64,000 bases of DNA. Source: JACVRW01 sp963728155. GTDB taxonomy: Bacteria; Actinomycetota; Thermoleophilia; Solirubrobacterales; Thermoleophilaceae. The stretch's first letter is position 1. Every line of letters begins with the position of its first letter. Positions 9,280 through 19,917 of the stretch are shown piece by piece. The DNA lies in contig CAVSJF010000014.1 of NCBI GenBank assembly GCA_963728155.1, positions 106,526-170,525 on the forward strand. Reading direction: 5' to 3'. Position numbers and translations under genes: made by a program. Under the pieces are notes generated by a model. It saw only the letters and a list, made by a program, of their open reading frames with translations. It was not told where the DNA came from and did not search any database.

Positions 9280-10569
9280 ATGCGTGCGGGAGTGACAGCG
9301 CTGCTCGGGATCCTGGTCTGCCTGGCGGTTGGCGGCGGGCCGGCTGCGGCCGAGCCGGTCACGCCGCGCAGCGCCGCGGCGTTTCGGGACTCGGTGGGGG
9401 TGGTGACCCACGCCGCCTTCGGCGACACCGCGTATGCGCAGTGGCCGCGATTGGTGGCCAAGCTCGACGAGCTGGGTGTTCGCCACCTGCGCGACGGCAT
9501 GTACGCCAACCCCGTTGGCCACCGGCGCGAGTTCAACGAGCGCTTCTACCGGTCCGTCGAGCTGGCCGCGGCGCGCGGCATGCGCTTCACGTTCGGTCTC
9601 GCCGGGCCCGCCTACGACGCGGGGACGATGGACCAGCTGCTCGCGGTGGTGGCGGGCCGGCTCCGTCACGCCGCCGAGGCCCTCGAGGCTCCGAACGAGT
9701 ACGACAAGTTCATGGGCGGGCCGCGCTGGTCGGCGGTGCTGGGCGCCTACAGCCGGCAGCTATACCGCCGCGTGAACGCCGATCCCGCGCTGCGCTCGCT
9801 GCCGGTCCTGGGCCCCTCTCTGGCCACCTCCGGCGCCGAGGCCGCTCTGGGCAACCAGAGCGCGTTTCTCGATCGCGGCAACATCCACCCCTATTCCGGC
9901 GGGCAATCGCCCAGCCCGGCGCACCTGCGCTCGGAGTTCGCCGACGCGGCGCTCGTGGCCGGCGACAAGCCGGTGTGGGCCACCGAGGCGGGGTATCACA
10001 ACGCCGTTCGCACCCGCTCCGGCCATCCCGGGGTCTCGGAGGCCGCCGCGGCCGTGTACCTCACGCGGACCTTCCTGGAGCACTTCGCGAGCGGCATCGA
10101 CCGCACCTTCGCCTACGAGCTGATCGACGAGAAGCACGAGCCGCGCATGCGGGACCTCGAGCAGCACTTCGGCCTGCTGCGCCACGACCTCTCGGAGAAG
10201 CCGGCGTTCAGGGCGCTGAAGAACCTCCTCTCCGCGGTCGGGCCGGATGGGCGGGGCGGACGACTGCGCCCGCTCGAGCTGAGCATCCACGGCGAGGCCT
10301 CCGACGTTCGCCGGCTCGTGCTGCAGAGGGCCGACGGCAGCTATCTGGTGGCGCTCTGGCGGCTGGCCAGCGTCTGGGATCAGGAGCGCCGGCGGGCGCT
10401 GCCCGTGAGCGCGGATTCGCTGTCCCTGCGGCTGCCCGCCGGCGCCCGGGCGACGGTGACCGATCCGGTGCTGTCGGCGCGGGAGCGTCCGCTGCGAGGA
10501 AGGGGCGGGCGCGCCCGGCTCGCGCTCGCCGGGCGGCCGCTGCTCGTACACGTCACCCCGCGGCGCTGA
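9280..10569 (+). CDS. Secreted glycoside-hydrolase-like TIM-barrel protein
   Basis: With the ATG at 9280 the protein has 429 residues and a clear signal peptide (hydrophobic core about 5-20, Ala-rich cleavage near 22-24). An earlier in-frame start at 9223 would bury it. The barrel shows clan GH-A hallmarks: APNE with the candidate acid/base Glu140, HPYS near 203, and WATEAGYH with candidate nucleophile Glu236. The C-terminal 110 residues look like a beta-sandwich. It resembles GH39/PslG-type proteins of exopolysaccharide clusters. The product may trim or cleave the polymer outside the cell. Its 3' end overlaps the convergent reductase by 17 bases. Confidence 0.75.
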   Translation: MRAGVTALLGILVCLAVGGGPAAAEPVTPRSAAAFRDSVGVVTHAAFGDTAYAQWPRLVAKLDELGVRHLRDGMYANPVGHRREFNERFYRSVELAAARGMRFTFGLAGPAYDAGTMDQLLAVVAGRLRHAAEALEAPNEYDKFMGGPRWSAVLGAYSRQLYRRVNADPALRSLPVLGPSLATSGAEAALGNQSAFLDRGNIHPYSGGQSPSPAHLRSEFADAALVAGDKPVWATEAGYHNAVRTRSGHPGVSEAAAAVYLTRTFLEHFASGIDRTFAYELIDEKHEPRMRDLEQHFGLLRHDLSEKPAFRALKNLLSAVGPDGRGGRLRPLELSIHGEASDVRRLVLQRADGSYLVALWRLASVWDQERRRALPVSADSLSLRLPAGARATVTDPVLSARERPLRGRGGRARLALAGRPLLVHVTPRR

Positions 10570-11516
10570 CCGCCTCGCGCGCGAGCCGGGCGAAACCCTG
10601 AACCTGCTCGGGGGAGAACTCGCCGCCGCCGGCCAGCCCCGCGTTGGCCCGGATGGTCGCCTCGTTGGTGGAGGCGAACAGGACGACTCCGCGCTCGTTA
10701 GCGGCGAGCGCGCCGGCGAGGAGCAGCCGCCCGGCCACCCCGGGCCGCCCGAGGTCCACCCCGAGGTCACGTGACCAGCGCGCGCGCAGGCCGCTGTCCC
10801 TCGTCATCGCCTCGTTCAGCGGCTCGAGGGTCTCTCTGAGGACCGAGTGGGTGATCACGGCCGTCCGGCCGAGATCGGGGAGCTCGCGCAGGGAACGATG
10901 CTCGAACTGGGCCACCGGCGCGAACCGAGGGCGCTCGCCGACTATCACCCGGGTGGACTCGGGGTCGGTGGCGATGCCGAACGCGCGGACCTTGCCCTCG
11001 CGCACGCTGCCCTCGAGGAACTCGAGCAGGCCTTCGGTCTCCAGGTCCGCAGGGCGGCACTCGTGCAGGAGCAGCAGGTCCACTCTGTCCACGCCGAGCT
11101 CGCGCAGGCTCGTGTCCAGGCTGGCGCGGGCCTGCGCCGGCTCGAAGTGGCCCGACTGCACCATCGCCGCAGCCCCGCGGCGCAGGAGCGCGGCGTGCCG
11201 CGGGCGCGCGGGCCACCGCGGCGCGCGCCACGCTCTTGGCCGCCCCGAGGGCCCGCGAACGCCGGGGCGGTACCATGCCCAGCTTGGTCGCGACCGTCAC
11301 GCCCTCGCGGTGTCGGGCGAGGAACTCCCCGACGGCGCTCTCCGCCTCTCCGTACCCGTACGCCCGCGCGGTGTCGAAATGCGTGATCCCGGCCTCGTGG
11401 GCGCACTCCAGCAGGCGGACCGACTCCCGCCGGCCCAGCCGGGCCATGAGCAGCGCCGACCCGAAGCCGAGCCGCGACGGCCTCAGATCCGTTCCGGGCA
11501 GCTCGACCGTTCGCAT
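10553..11516 (-). CDS. Aldo/keto reductase, frameshifted once
   Basis: About 320 residues once one shift near 11175 is corrected. The N-terminal part (ATG 11516) begins MRTVELPGTDLRPSRLGFG. It has the tetrad Asp and Tyr in FDTARAYGYGEAES and the Lys in VTVATKLG. The second frame supplies the His in DLLLLHEC and the NADPH-binding ASTNEATIRAN-type end. It is an NAD(P)H-dependent carbonyl reductase of the AKR superfamily. It is divergent from the GMC oxidoreductase, whose start lies only 22 bases away, suggesting shared control and perhaps a linked redox step on a sugar or alcohol. Confidence 0.8.
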
Positions 11517-11538
11517 CACGTAGCCCAAACGGCGCGCG

Positions 11539-13122
11539 ATGATAGAAGATCTTCGACGGCTCGAGAGCGGGTCTGAGCTCGAGACAGACCTGTGCGTGAT
11601 CGGCAGCGGAGCGGCCGGGATCGCGATCGCTCGCGAGTTCTTCTCCACGAACAGGGAGGTGCTCCTGCTCGAGAGTGGCGGCTTCAGGCAGGCGACCGAG
11701 ACCGACAGCCTCAACGCCGGGGAGTCGAGCGGGATCGATCCGGCCTCGCTGACCGAGGGACGAGGACGATCGCTGGGCGGGTCCACGGCGCTCTGGGCCG
11801 GCCAGTGCCTGCCGCCCGACCCGAGCACGTTCGGCGAGCGCGCGTGGGTGCCCCACAGCGGGTGGCCCTTCGACGGCCTGGAGCTCGAGAGCCACCTCCG
11901 CCGGGCCGAGGCGCTGTTCGGGATAGAGGGCGAGGTGTACGACGAGCGCGTGTGGGCCGGCTTCGGGGTCAGCCCGCCCGGGTGTCACCCGAGCTCCTGG
12001 CGCACCGCTTCTCGGTCTGGTGCCCCCAGCCCGACCTTGGTCGGCTCTACCGCGACGCCCTGAGCGCCTCGGGCAACGTGCGACTGCTCCTGAACGCCAC
12101 CGTGACCGAGCTCTCGGCCGACCGAGTCGGGACAGGCCCTCAGCGGCGTCGAGGTGGCCACGCCCGAGGGCAAGAGGGTGTGCGTGCGAGCCCGGGCGTT
12201 CGTGCTCTGCGCCGGGGGGATCGAGAACGCGCGGCTGCTGCTGGCTTCGGACGTGGGAAACGGTCACGATGTCGTCGGCCGCTTCTTCGCCGACCACCCC
12301 AACGGCCATTGCGCCACCATCGACCCCGGCGAGCGCCGCTCGGCTCCAGGAGCTCTACGGCCTGCTCTACCGGGGCCGGGTCCGCTACCTGCCGCGGCTC
12401 GTCCTGAGCGAGGAGGTGCAGCGATCGCGGGAGGTGCTCTCGTGTGCCGCCCACCCGGTGTTCGACTTCGGCAGAGCGCTCCGGGATAGAGGCGGCGCGG
12501 CGCGTCTACCGGGCGGCCCGCGCGGGGCGGCGCCCGCCGGAACTCCGGCGCGAGCTGGGCCGGATCGCGCGCGACGCCCCGAGTCTGGCGCCCGTGGCCT
12601 ATCGCCGCTTCGCCAAGGGGCGCTCGGCCCAGACCGCTCCCGCGCGCGTGATGCTCCAGACCCACGCCGAGCAGGCGCCCAATCCCGACAGCCGGGTGAC
12701 CCTCTCGGAGGGCCGTGACCGCCTCGGCGTGCCGCTGCCGCAGGTCGACTGGCGGCTGAGCGAGCTCGACCGCCGGACCGCCCAGGTGATGGTGGACACC
12801 GTGGCGCAGGAGTTCCGGCGCCTGGGCCTGGGCGAGGTTTCGGCCGAGCCGTGGCTGGGCGGCCCGGACTGGAGCCCGCGGCTGAGGGACTCCTACCACC
12901 ACATGGGCACCACGCGACTGGGCAGTGATCCGAAGAGCAGCGTGGTGAACGGCGACCTGCCGGGTACACGGGATGGAGGGCCTGTACGTGGCCGGCTCGT
13001 CGGTGTTCCCCGCCTCCGGCTTCGCCAACCCCACCCTCACCCTGACCGCCCTGGCCCTCCGTCTCAGCGATCATCTCAAGGACGTGATCGATCGTGCCCC
13101 GCTACTTCCTCGATCTGCCTGA
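11539..13122 (+). CDS. GMC family FAD-dependent oxidoreductase, multiply frameshifted
   Basis: The reconstructed protein has about 525 residues. It starts with the FAD-binding CVIGSGAAGIAIAREF motif (near residue 19), then the GGSTALWAGQ block and an FVLCAGGIENARLLL segment. It ends with HHMGTTRLG and YVAGSSVFPASGFANP, the C-terminal signature of the family including the active-site His. At least five one-base shifts are needed (near 11980, 12120, 12340, 12485, 12960). Members oxidise alcohol groups of sugars and other substrates. The final codons overlap the start of the next gene by 29 bases, and that gene's GTG is read in another frame. Confidence 0.8.
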
Positions 13123-14152
13123 CAGCACCGCCCCGCTGGCGTGGGATCCCCACACCGGCCCGCACCCCGAGCGCGCCGACACGCGCTACTTCGGCGGCGT
13201 GTTCCGCGAGATGGAGAAGACGCTTCTCGATCCCGATCTCGACATCCATCTGACCTGGGACTCCGAGCGCCTGCCCGCCTACGGCGACCGGGTGGTGGCC
13301 GTGGTGCTGCGCGACGAGACCGGGCGGATCCCGCGTTACACCGGGCGGGTGCGGGCCGTGTTCAAGTGCTACGGGAGCCGCCCGGCCCTGGGGGGCGGTC
13401 CGTTGCGAAATCCTGGGCCCACCGGCGTGCTGGAGCTGGCTCAGTACGCGGTCCGCTGGATGCGCTGGCTGCCCGGGGGAGCGGCCCACGCCCGGCTGCT
13501 GGCCGGGCGGCGCCTGCGGGGCCGGCCCGCACCGCCACGGATCGAGATCATTCCGATCGGCACCTACAACCAGCTCGACCTGCCGATGCTCGGAATCGAC
13601 GAGCGGCCGACAGACCTCTTCTTCGCCGGCAGCATCGACCACCGGAGCTCGCTGCGGCGGCTCGTGTCGCCCAAGACGCGAGCCCGCAAGGAGATGTTCG
13701 CCGCGGTGCGGCGGCTCGGCCGCCGGCGGCCCGGGCTGTCGGTCGACATGAGGGTCACGGGCGGCTTCACCGCGTCAGCGGCCTGCTCGCCCGAGGTCTA
13801 TTCGCGAGCGCTGATGGACGCCCGCGTCTGCCTCGCGCCGCGCGGGACCTCGGTTGAGACCTTCCGCGTGTTCGAGGGGTTGCGGGCGGGCTGCATCGTG
13901 GTGGCCGAGCGATTGCCGCCCCACGATTTCTACGCCGGGGCGCCGATCCTCGCGCTCGATCGCTGGCGCGACCTCGAGGGCAGGCTCGGGCCCGTGCTCG
14001 ACGACCCGGACGAGCAGCGGCGCCTCCACACCGAGGCCCGCGCCTGGTGGAGCGGGCACTGCTCCGAGGGGGCGATCGGGCGGCGCATGGCCGAGCGGCT
14101 GAACGCACTCGGGGATATGCTGGGTTCCCCCCTGAGTCTGCCTCGCCGTTGA
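13094..14152 (+). CDS. Exostosin-like (GT47-type) putative glycosyltransferase
   Basis: 352 residues, apparently cytoplasmic. The C-terminal half has DLFFAGSIDHRSSLRRL, a DMRVTGGF strand, and RVCLAPRGTSVETFRVFEGLRAG, a pattern like the donor-binding end of exostosin/GT47 domains. The N-terminal half is less conserved (RYFLDLPDSTAPLAWDP). I therefore infer a glycosyltransferase, with unknown sugar. It starts at a GTG inside the end of the GMC gene. Its stop overlaps the TTG start of the next GT4 (TTGA), so the three are co-transcribed. Confidence 0.6.
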   Translation: MPRYFLDLPDSTAPLAWDPHTGPHPERADTRYFGGVFREMEKTLLDPDLDIHLTWDSERLPAYGDRVVAVVLRDETGRIPRYTGRVRAVFKCYGSRPALGGGPLRNPGPTGVLELAQYAVRWMRWLPGGAAHARLLAGRRLRGRPAPPRIEIIPIGTYNQLDLPMLGIDERPTDLFFAGSIDHRSSLRRLVSPKTRARKEMFAAVRRLGRRRPGLSVDMRVTGGFTASAACSPEVYSRALMDARVCLAPRGTSVETFRVFEGLRAGCIVVAERLPPHDFYAGAPILALDRWRDLEGRLGPVLDDPDEQRRLHTEARAWWSGHCSEGAIGRRMAERLNALGDMLGSPLSLPRR

Positions 14153-15436
14153 AGGTCCTCTACGTAAATCACACTGGCGCCGCCAGCGGTGCCGAGCTCG
14201 CGCTTTTGGGCCTCGTTCGGTCCGTGCAGCGCCGGCACCGGGTGGCCGTGGCCTGCCCTGTATCAGGGCCGCTGGCCGAGCTGCTCGACGAGGCGGCAGT
14301 CGAGCGCATCGCTCTCCCCGCCTTCGAGGCCAGCCTGCGCCTCGATCCGGTTCAGACGCCGGTGGGCCTCGTGCGCCTGGGCGCTGGAGGGGCCGCGCTC
14401 TCGCGGGCCGCGCGGCGTTTCGGCGCCGACGTGGTGCACGCCAACACGCCGCGCGCGGGCCTGATGGGCAGCCTGGCGCGCCGGCTCGGCGGCCCGCCGC
14501 TCGTGGTGCGCACCCATGAGGCTCTGCCTCCGAGCATCGTCGGGCGGCAGGTGCGCCGCGTGCTGGCCCGGTCGGCGAGCGCCGTGCTGACCGTGTCCCA
14601 GGACATCGCGCGCAGCTTCAACGAAGGGCTCGCCGCGACCCCTGGCCACCCACCTCTACAACGGGTTCGACCGCGAGCGCTTCGATCCCGCCCGGGTGGC
14701 CGCGGTCGACCTGCGGGGGGAGCTCGGCATCCCCGCCGGAGCTCCGCTTCTGGGCCAGGTGGCGCAGATCACCCCGTGGAAGGCCCAGGACACCTCGATC
14801 CGCGCTCTCGCTCTACTGCGCGAGGCCGGCACCGATGCTCATCTCGTGATCGTGGGCAAGGTCGCCTTCTCCGGCCGGGGCGTGCGTTACGACAACGAGG
14901 GCTACCTGCGACGGCTGCACGCGCTGGTGGCCGAGCTCGGCCTGACCGACAGGGTCCATTTCCTGGGCCAGCGCGACGACGTGCCGGCACTGTTGCAGGA
15001 GATAGACCTCTCGCTGTTGCCCTCATGGGACGAGCCGTTTGCCAACGTGATGCTCGAGAGCATGGCCATGGGCACGCCGCTGCTGGTGAGCGACGTGGGC
15101 GGGGGTCCCGAGCTCGTCGAGGACGGCGTATCCGGACGCCTGTTGGCGCCCAGGCGCCCGGACGTCTGGGCCGCGGCGCTGGGCGAGCTGCTCGACGACC
15201 GGCCCGCGCTCGAGTTGATGGGCGACCGCGCGCGCGAGGCCCCGCGCGAATTCAGCGCGGAGGCCCACACTCGTGCCATGCTACGCGTGTATGAGCTCGT
15301 GCTCCAGCAGGGGGGGCAGGATCCCGCTCGGGTTGCGGAGGCTCTGCACCAGCGCCCGGTGGGGGCCGCCCCCAAGGGTCGCTTCGTGCGTTGCTCGCAC
15401 GCGCCGTCCGGCGCGGTCGCGGGCACTGCTGAGTAG
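14149..15436 (+). CDS. Glycosyltransferase family 4, first of a tandem pair, frameshifted once
   Basis: About 428 residues after one correction near 14640. The start is the TTG overlapping the previous stop, giving MKVLYVNHTGAASGAELALL, which aligns with the next gene's MRILFVNHTSAWSGAEVSLM. The N-terminal domain has DVVHANTPRAGLMG and VVRTHEALP. The C-terminal domain has GQVAQITPWKAQDT, a VRYDNEGYL segment and LPSWDEPFANVMLESMAMG with the conserved Glu pair. It is a retaining cytoplasmic GT-B enzyme of the repeat-unit assembly. It has a Gly/Pro-rich tail after about residue 395. Confidence 0.82.
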
Positions 15437-15472
15437 CGCCGCAGCGGCTTCCCGGCGCCCTTCCGTGGCGCC

Positions 15473-16691
15473 ATGAGGATCCTCTTCGTCAACCACACGA
15501 GCGCGTGGAGCGGCGCGGAGGTGTCGCTGATGCGCCTGATCGAGCAGCTGCGCCACGAGCACGAGATCTGCGTGGCCTGCCCGCCCGGCGGGCCTCTGGC
15601 CGCGGCCCTGGCCCACGAGCAAGTGAGGCGCCTCGCCCTTCCCGAGGTGGCGCTGAGCATGCGCCTCCATCCGCTCCACACGCCGATCGGGCTGGGTCAG
15701 CTGACGGCCGCCGGAGTCGCGGTGGCCCGGGCCGCCCGGCGCTTCCGGCCGGACGTGATCCACGCCAACAGCCTTCGCGCCGGGCTCATGACGGTGCCGG
15801 CGACACTCGCCGGCGCGCCGCCCGTGATCGTGCGTACGCACGATCGTCTGCCGCTCACCCCGCTCGGGCGCAGCGTTCGCGCGGTCGTGGCGCGCACCGC
15901 CGCGGCGGTGGTGGCCGTGTCCGACTACACGGCGCGCCGCTTCAACGACGGGCTCGAGCCGCCGATCGCCACCCGGGTCTACAACGGCATCGATCACGAC
16001 CGCTTCGATCCCGAGCGCGTGCGGGCGGCGCCCCTGCGCGAGCAACTCGCCCTCGGCGCTGACACGCTGCTGCTGGGTCAGGTGGCGCAGATCACGCCGT
16101 GGAAGGGCCAGGACACCGCCGTCCGCGCCCTGGCCCAGATACGCGGCGAAGGGCTCGACGCACATCTGCTGCTGGTGGGGGGTGTCGCGTTCGCCGGAAA
16201 GGGCGTGCGCTACGACAACCGCGCGTTCCTGCGCGGCCTGGGCGGTCTCATCGACGATCTCGGAGTGCGCCAAGCGGTTCACTTCCTCGGCCAGCGCGAG
16301 GACGTTGCGGAGGTGCTGAAGGCCATCGACCTCTCGCTCCTCCCGTCCTGGAACGAGCCCTTCGGGCTGGTGACCGTGGAGAGCATGGCGCTCGGCACGC
16401 CGCCGCTCGTGAGCTTCACGGGGGCCGGCCCCGAGGTGGTGCAGGACCGGATCACCGGGCGCCTGCTCGATCCACGGCGCCCGGATGCCTGGGCAAAGGC
16501 GGCGCGGGAGCTGCTCGAGGACGCTGACGCCCGGGCGCTGATGGGCGAGCGCGCTCGCTCCGCGGCCTCGCGCTTTCGCGACGACGTTCACGCGCGCGAC
16601 ATGCTGGCCGTCTACGCCAGGGTGCTCGGGCGGCCCAGCGGCTCCCCAGGCTGCCGCGGAGCGCCAGGAGGTGCCGGCGTGGCGGGGCTGA
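15473..16691 (+). CDS. Glycosyltransferase family 4, second of a tandem pair, 3' end frameshifted
   Basis: About 405 residues. It is a paralogue of the preceding gene along its whole length (shared GQVAQITPWKGQDTA, VRYDNRAFL and LPSWNEPFGLVTVESMALG). The open frame runs on past the natural end as a shadow of the next gene. A one-base change near 16650 would give the ending AAERQEVPAWRG and a TGA at 16689-16691. That stop would overlap a possible GTG start of the polymerase at 16679. The pair probably adds two successive, related sugars, or arose recently by duplication. Confidence 0.85.
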
Positions 16692-16748
16692 TGTCCCGGC
16701 GCCTCGCTTCCCGGGCGGGCCTACCCGGGTGCGCGCGGGGCCGACCTG

Positions 16749-18116
16749 TTGTGGCCGGTGGGCGTGGGCGTGCCGGCCGCGGTGCTGCTCGCCTGGGTGC
16801 TGACCTTCTCTGTTCAGGCGGCGGCCGCCCTCGTGCTGGTCCTGCTCGTGGTCGGGCTACATCAGCACGACCGGCGCTGGGGAATCGCGGCGATGTTCGC
16901 GCTGTGGTTCCTCGCCCCCGGGCTGCGACGGGTGCTCGGGCTGCTCACCGGCTACGTGGACACCGATCCGCTCTCGCTGGCCCCGTTCGTGGCCACCGCG
17001 GCCATCGCCGGGCTCGAGCTCGTGCAGATCAAGCTGCCCTCGCAGATCGGCCGCATCCTCCTCTTGGCCGGCGCCGGGATCGTCATCGGGCTGCCCGCCG
17101 GGCTCCTGCTGGGGCCCCGTGCGGCGGTGTACGCGTTCTGTGCCTATCTCGCCGCCGTCACCGCGGGCGTGCTCGGCTTCAACGAGCGAGGGACGTCGCT
17201 GGGCTCCAGCACTCTGCGCCGGGTTCTCCTATGGGCCCTGCCGGCGGTGGCCGCCTACGCGATCGCCCAGCGGGTGCTGCCGCTCCCCTCCTGGGACCAG
17301 GCGTGGCTCGACGCGACCGACTTCGACAGCATCGGCGCGTCGCGCGATCGCGAGGTGCGGGTGTTCGCCTCGCTCAACAGCCCGGGAGCGCTGGCGCCGC
17401 TGCTGGCGATGTCGCTGCTCTGCTACCTCACGGTGAGACCGCGCCACGTGTCCTTCGCCGTGGCCGGGGCCGCGCTTCTGTCGGTGGCCCTCGCCCTCAC
17501 GCTGGTGCGCTCCGCGTGGATATCCCTGATCGTGGCCGCGCTGGCCCACGTGATCGCCTCGCGCGGCGCCAGCGCCCGCCTGGTGTTCGGCGCGGCGGCG
17601 GTGGTGGTGGCGGTGACCCTCGCCCTCGCGCCCGTCAGCGCGACCGCGCGTGACGTGGTCGACCGCTTCACCAGCATCGCCGACTTCGGCGAGGACCGCT
17701 CGGTCAGCGACAGGTCCGCGACGCTGTCCACCACCCTGCCCGAAGCGCTCAGCCGCCCCCTCGGCCACGGCCTCGGCACCGCGGGGGAGCCCTCGAAGCT
17801 CACCGGCGGCGAGCAGCTTCGCACGCCCGACAACGGCTACCTGGCGCTCGTCTACCAGGTCGGCCCGATCGGCTTCCTGCTCGTGATGACGGCCGTGGCC
17901 TTCATGCTGCGCGCCGCGTGGAACGGCGCCCGCGCGCGAGCGCCCGGCCAGGAGTTGCGCCTGCTGCTCTTCGCGATCATCGTCTTCACCCTGGTGCAGA
18001 TGGGCTCGGGCGACCAGCTCTACGGAAGCAACGCCGTGATCTTCTGGTTCGCCGGCGGCCAGGTGCTGGCCTGGGCGTACTTCCGGCGCAGGGCCGCGCG
18101 CGCCGAGCTTCAGTAG
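16749..18116 (+). CDS. O-antigen polymerase/ligase-type membrane protein
   Basis: 455 residues with 11-12 membrane helices. The motif VFASLNSPGALAPLLA in the middle and the large extracytoplasmic loop with DRSVSDRSATL and a GHGLGTAGEPS segment are typical of Wzy/WaaL-like (Wzy_C) proteins of actinobacteria and cyanobacteria. It would polymerise or transfer repeat units outside the membrane. The clean frame starts at the ATG-like start at 16749. A GTG at 16679 would add about 23 residues if one base near 16725 is corrected. It follows the two GT4 genes in the same operon and converges on the acyltransferase with a 7-base overlap. Confidence 0.75.
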   Translation: MWPVGVGVPAAVLLAWVLTFSVQAAAALVLVLLVVGLHQHDRRWGIAAMFALWFLAPGLRRVLGLLTGYVDTDPLSLAPFVATAAIAGLELVQIKLPSQIGRILLLAGAGIVIGLPAGLLLGPRAAVYAFCAYLAAVTAGVLGFNERGTSLGSSTLRRVLLWALPAVAAYAIAQRVLPLPSWDQAWLDATDFDSIGASRDREVRVFASLNSPGALAPLLAMSLLCYLTVRPRHVSFAVAGAALLSVALALTLVRSAWISLIVAALAHVIASRGASARLVFGAAAVVVAVTLALAPVSATARDVVDRFTSIADFGEDRSVSDRSATLSTTLPEALSRPLGHGLGTAGEPSKLTGGEQLRTPDNGYLALVYQVGPIGFLLVMTAVAFMLRAAWNGARARAPGQELRLLLFAIIVFTLVQMGSGDQLYGSNAVIFWFAGGQVLAWAYFRRRAARAELQ

Positions 18117-18673
18117 AGCGGCGGGCGGCGCCCTCCGAGGCGGTACTCGAGCCCGCCCTTTCGCTCGCCGACCGGCCGCGCCGGCACACCGCCCACGATC
18201 TGCCGCGTGGCGACGTCTCGGGTCGCCACGCCGCCCGCCGTGACCACCGCGCCGCGGCCGATGGAGACCCCGGCCAGCACGATCGCGCGGGTGGCCACCC
18301 AGGCGTGGTCGGCGATCACGATCGGCGCCACCTGACGCTCGAACGCTCCGGAGTCGACGTTGTGGTTCGCGGTGAGGAGCTGGGTGTCGGAGGACAGGAG
18401 CACATCGTCGCCGACCGTCAGGCCTCCGCGGGCGTCGAGGACGACGCGAAAGCCCACCTGGACGCGGTCGCCGAGCTCGAGGTGCTCCGCTCCCAGCACC
18501 GTCGTGCCGCGAAACACCGTCACGCCCCCGCCCAGCCTCGCTCCGAGGGCGCGCAGCCAGGCCAGACGGAGCCAGTGGCCGGGAAGGTGGGTGATCAGGA
18601 GGTTGAACTTGGCCTGGGCGAGAAAGCGCAGGAGGCGGCTGGGGCTGGACACGGTGCGCCCATGCTCACACAT
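18110..18673 (-). CDS. Hexapeptide-repeat acyltransferase (WcaF/CysE-like)
   Basis: 187 residues. Residues about 50-165 show the left-handed beta-helix pattern with repeated [LIV]-G-x4 steps (for example VTVFRGTTVLGAEHLELGD and IVLAGVSIGRGAVVTAGG). There is a catalytic His in the TANHNVD loop, as in maltose/galactoside O-acetyltransferases. The N-terminal helix (FLAQAKFNLLITHLPGHWLR) may touch the membrane. It likely O-acetylates a sugar of the repeat unit. It is divergent from the GT4 at 18697 (23 bases apart). Confidence 0.85.
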   Translation of the reverse strand: MCEHGRTVSSPSRLLRFLAQAKFNLLITHLPGHWLRLAWLRALGARLGGGVTVFRGTTVLGAEHLELGDRVQVGFRVVLDARGGLTVGDDVLLSSDTQLLTANHNVDSGAFERQVAPIVIADHAWVATRAIVLAGVSIGRGAVVTAGGVATRDVATRQIVGGVPARPVGERKGGLEYRLGGRRPPLY

Positions 18674-18683
18674 GGCGGCCTTC

Positions 18684-18689
18684 TACGAT
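18684..18689 (+). promoter_or_regulatory. Promoter -10-like TACGAT, 7 bases before the GT4 start
   Basis: Sits in the 23-base space between divergent acyltransferase and GT4 genes. It supports the GTG at 18697. Confidence 0.45.
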
Positions 18690-18696
18690 CGGCGTC

Positions 18697-19902
18697 GTGT
18701 CCGAGGCGCTGTCGATCTTCGTAGTTCACCCCTCGGCGCTGCTCACCGACCACCGCCCCCACGGCGACGGCCTCGCCGCGCACAGCTTCATCGCGGGCCT
18801 GGCCGCGCGCGGGCATCGCCTGCACGTGGCCGTTGAGGATGTGGACCTCGAGCGTGACCTCGGGCCAGCGGTCACGCTCCACCGGGTGGCCGGGCCGGCT
18901 CGCAAACGCCGCGGCCCGCCGCCTCGGGTTCGCTCTCGGGGTGCGGTCGCTATTCACCCGCCTGCAGCGCGAGGTCCGCGTTGGACGTGGCCCACCAGCT
19001 CAACCCGGTCGACGCCGGGCTGAGCCTGTTTCTGCCGCGCTCTCGGGTTCCGCTGTTGCTCGGTCCCTACGTGCCGCTGTGGCCGCCGGGCGCGATCGGC
19101 CTGCGCGACACCCCGCGCCAGCGCCTTCTGGGCCCGCCGGTGAACGGCCTCCGCAATGCCTTCGCGGCCCTCCAGCAGCGCCGGGCCACGATGCTGCTGC
19201 TCTCCACGCCCGCGGCGCGCGAGCGGCTGAAGAGCCCCGGCCGGGCCGCGGTGCGGGAGCTTCCCTACGGCATCGACGTGAACGCCTTTGGCGAGGGCGT
19301 CGAGGACGGCGGGCAGGACGACGGCCCCATCCTGTTCCTGGCCGGCCTCGAGCCCTGGAAGGGGATCCACACGCTGCTCGACGCGTTCGAGATGGCCGCG
19401 GGCGACCTGGGCGAGCGCCGCCTGGTGATCGCGGGCGACGGCTCGCTGGGCGCGAGCGTGCGCGCCCGAGTGGCCGCCTCGCCGGTCGGCGGGCGCATCG
19501 ACGTGCTCGGCCGGGTGGAGCGCGACCGGGTCCCGGGCCTGCTGGGCGCCGCCGCGCTCTACTGCCTGCCCTCCGTGCGCGAGCCCTTCGGAATCAGCGC
19601 GCTCGAGGCGATGGCCTGCGGGCTGCCCGTGGTGGCCACCGACGCGGGTGGCGTGCGCCACCTGGTGGGGGAGGAGGGCGGCCGTCTGGTGCCTCCCGGG
19701 CGATGCCGCGGCGCTGGCCGGCGCGCTGCGCGAGCTGGCGGGGTCGCCCGCGCTGCGCCGGGCCATGGGTGCCCGCAACCGGCTGCTGGTTCGCGAGCGC
19801 TACACGTGGGATCGGGTGGTGGTGCGCCTCGAGGCAGCCTACCGGGAGGCGATAGCGCTGAAGCGGTCGGGCGACAACCCCTCCAAAACACCGTCGGCGT
19901 GA
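18697..19902 (+). CDS. Glycosyltransferase family 4, frameshifted
   Basis: About 400 residues after three corrections (near 18905, 18975 and 19700). The N-terminus MSEALSIFVVHPSALL comes from a GTG that has TACGAT seven bases upstream. The middle part, from about 18981, has ELPYGIDVNAF, LFLAGLEPWKGIHTLLDAF and REPFGISALEAMACGLPVV with the E-x7-E pair. The last part (RYTWDRVVVRLEAAY) is in a third frame. It is a cytoplasmic retaining GT-B enzyme, donor unknown, upstream of the chain-length/kinase gene. Confidence 0.8.
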
Positions 19903-19917
19903 AAAGAGGACCTGCGC

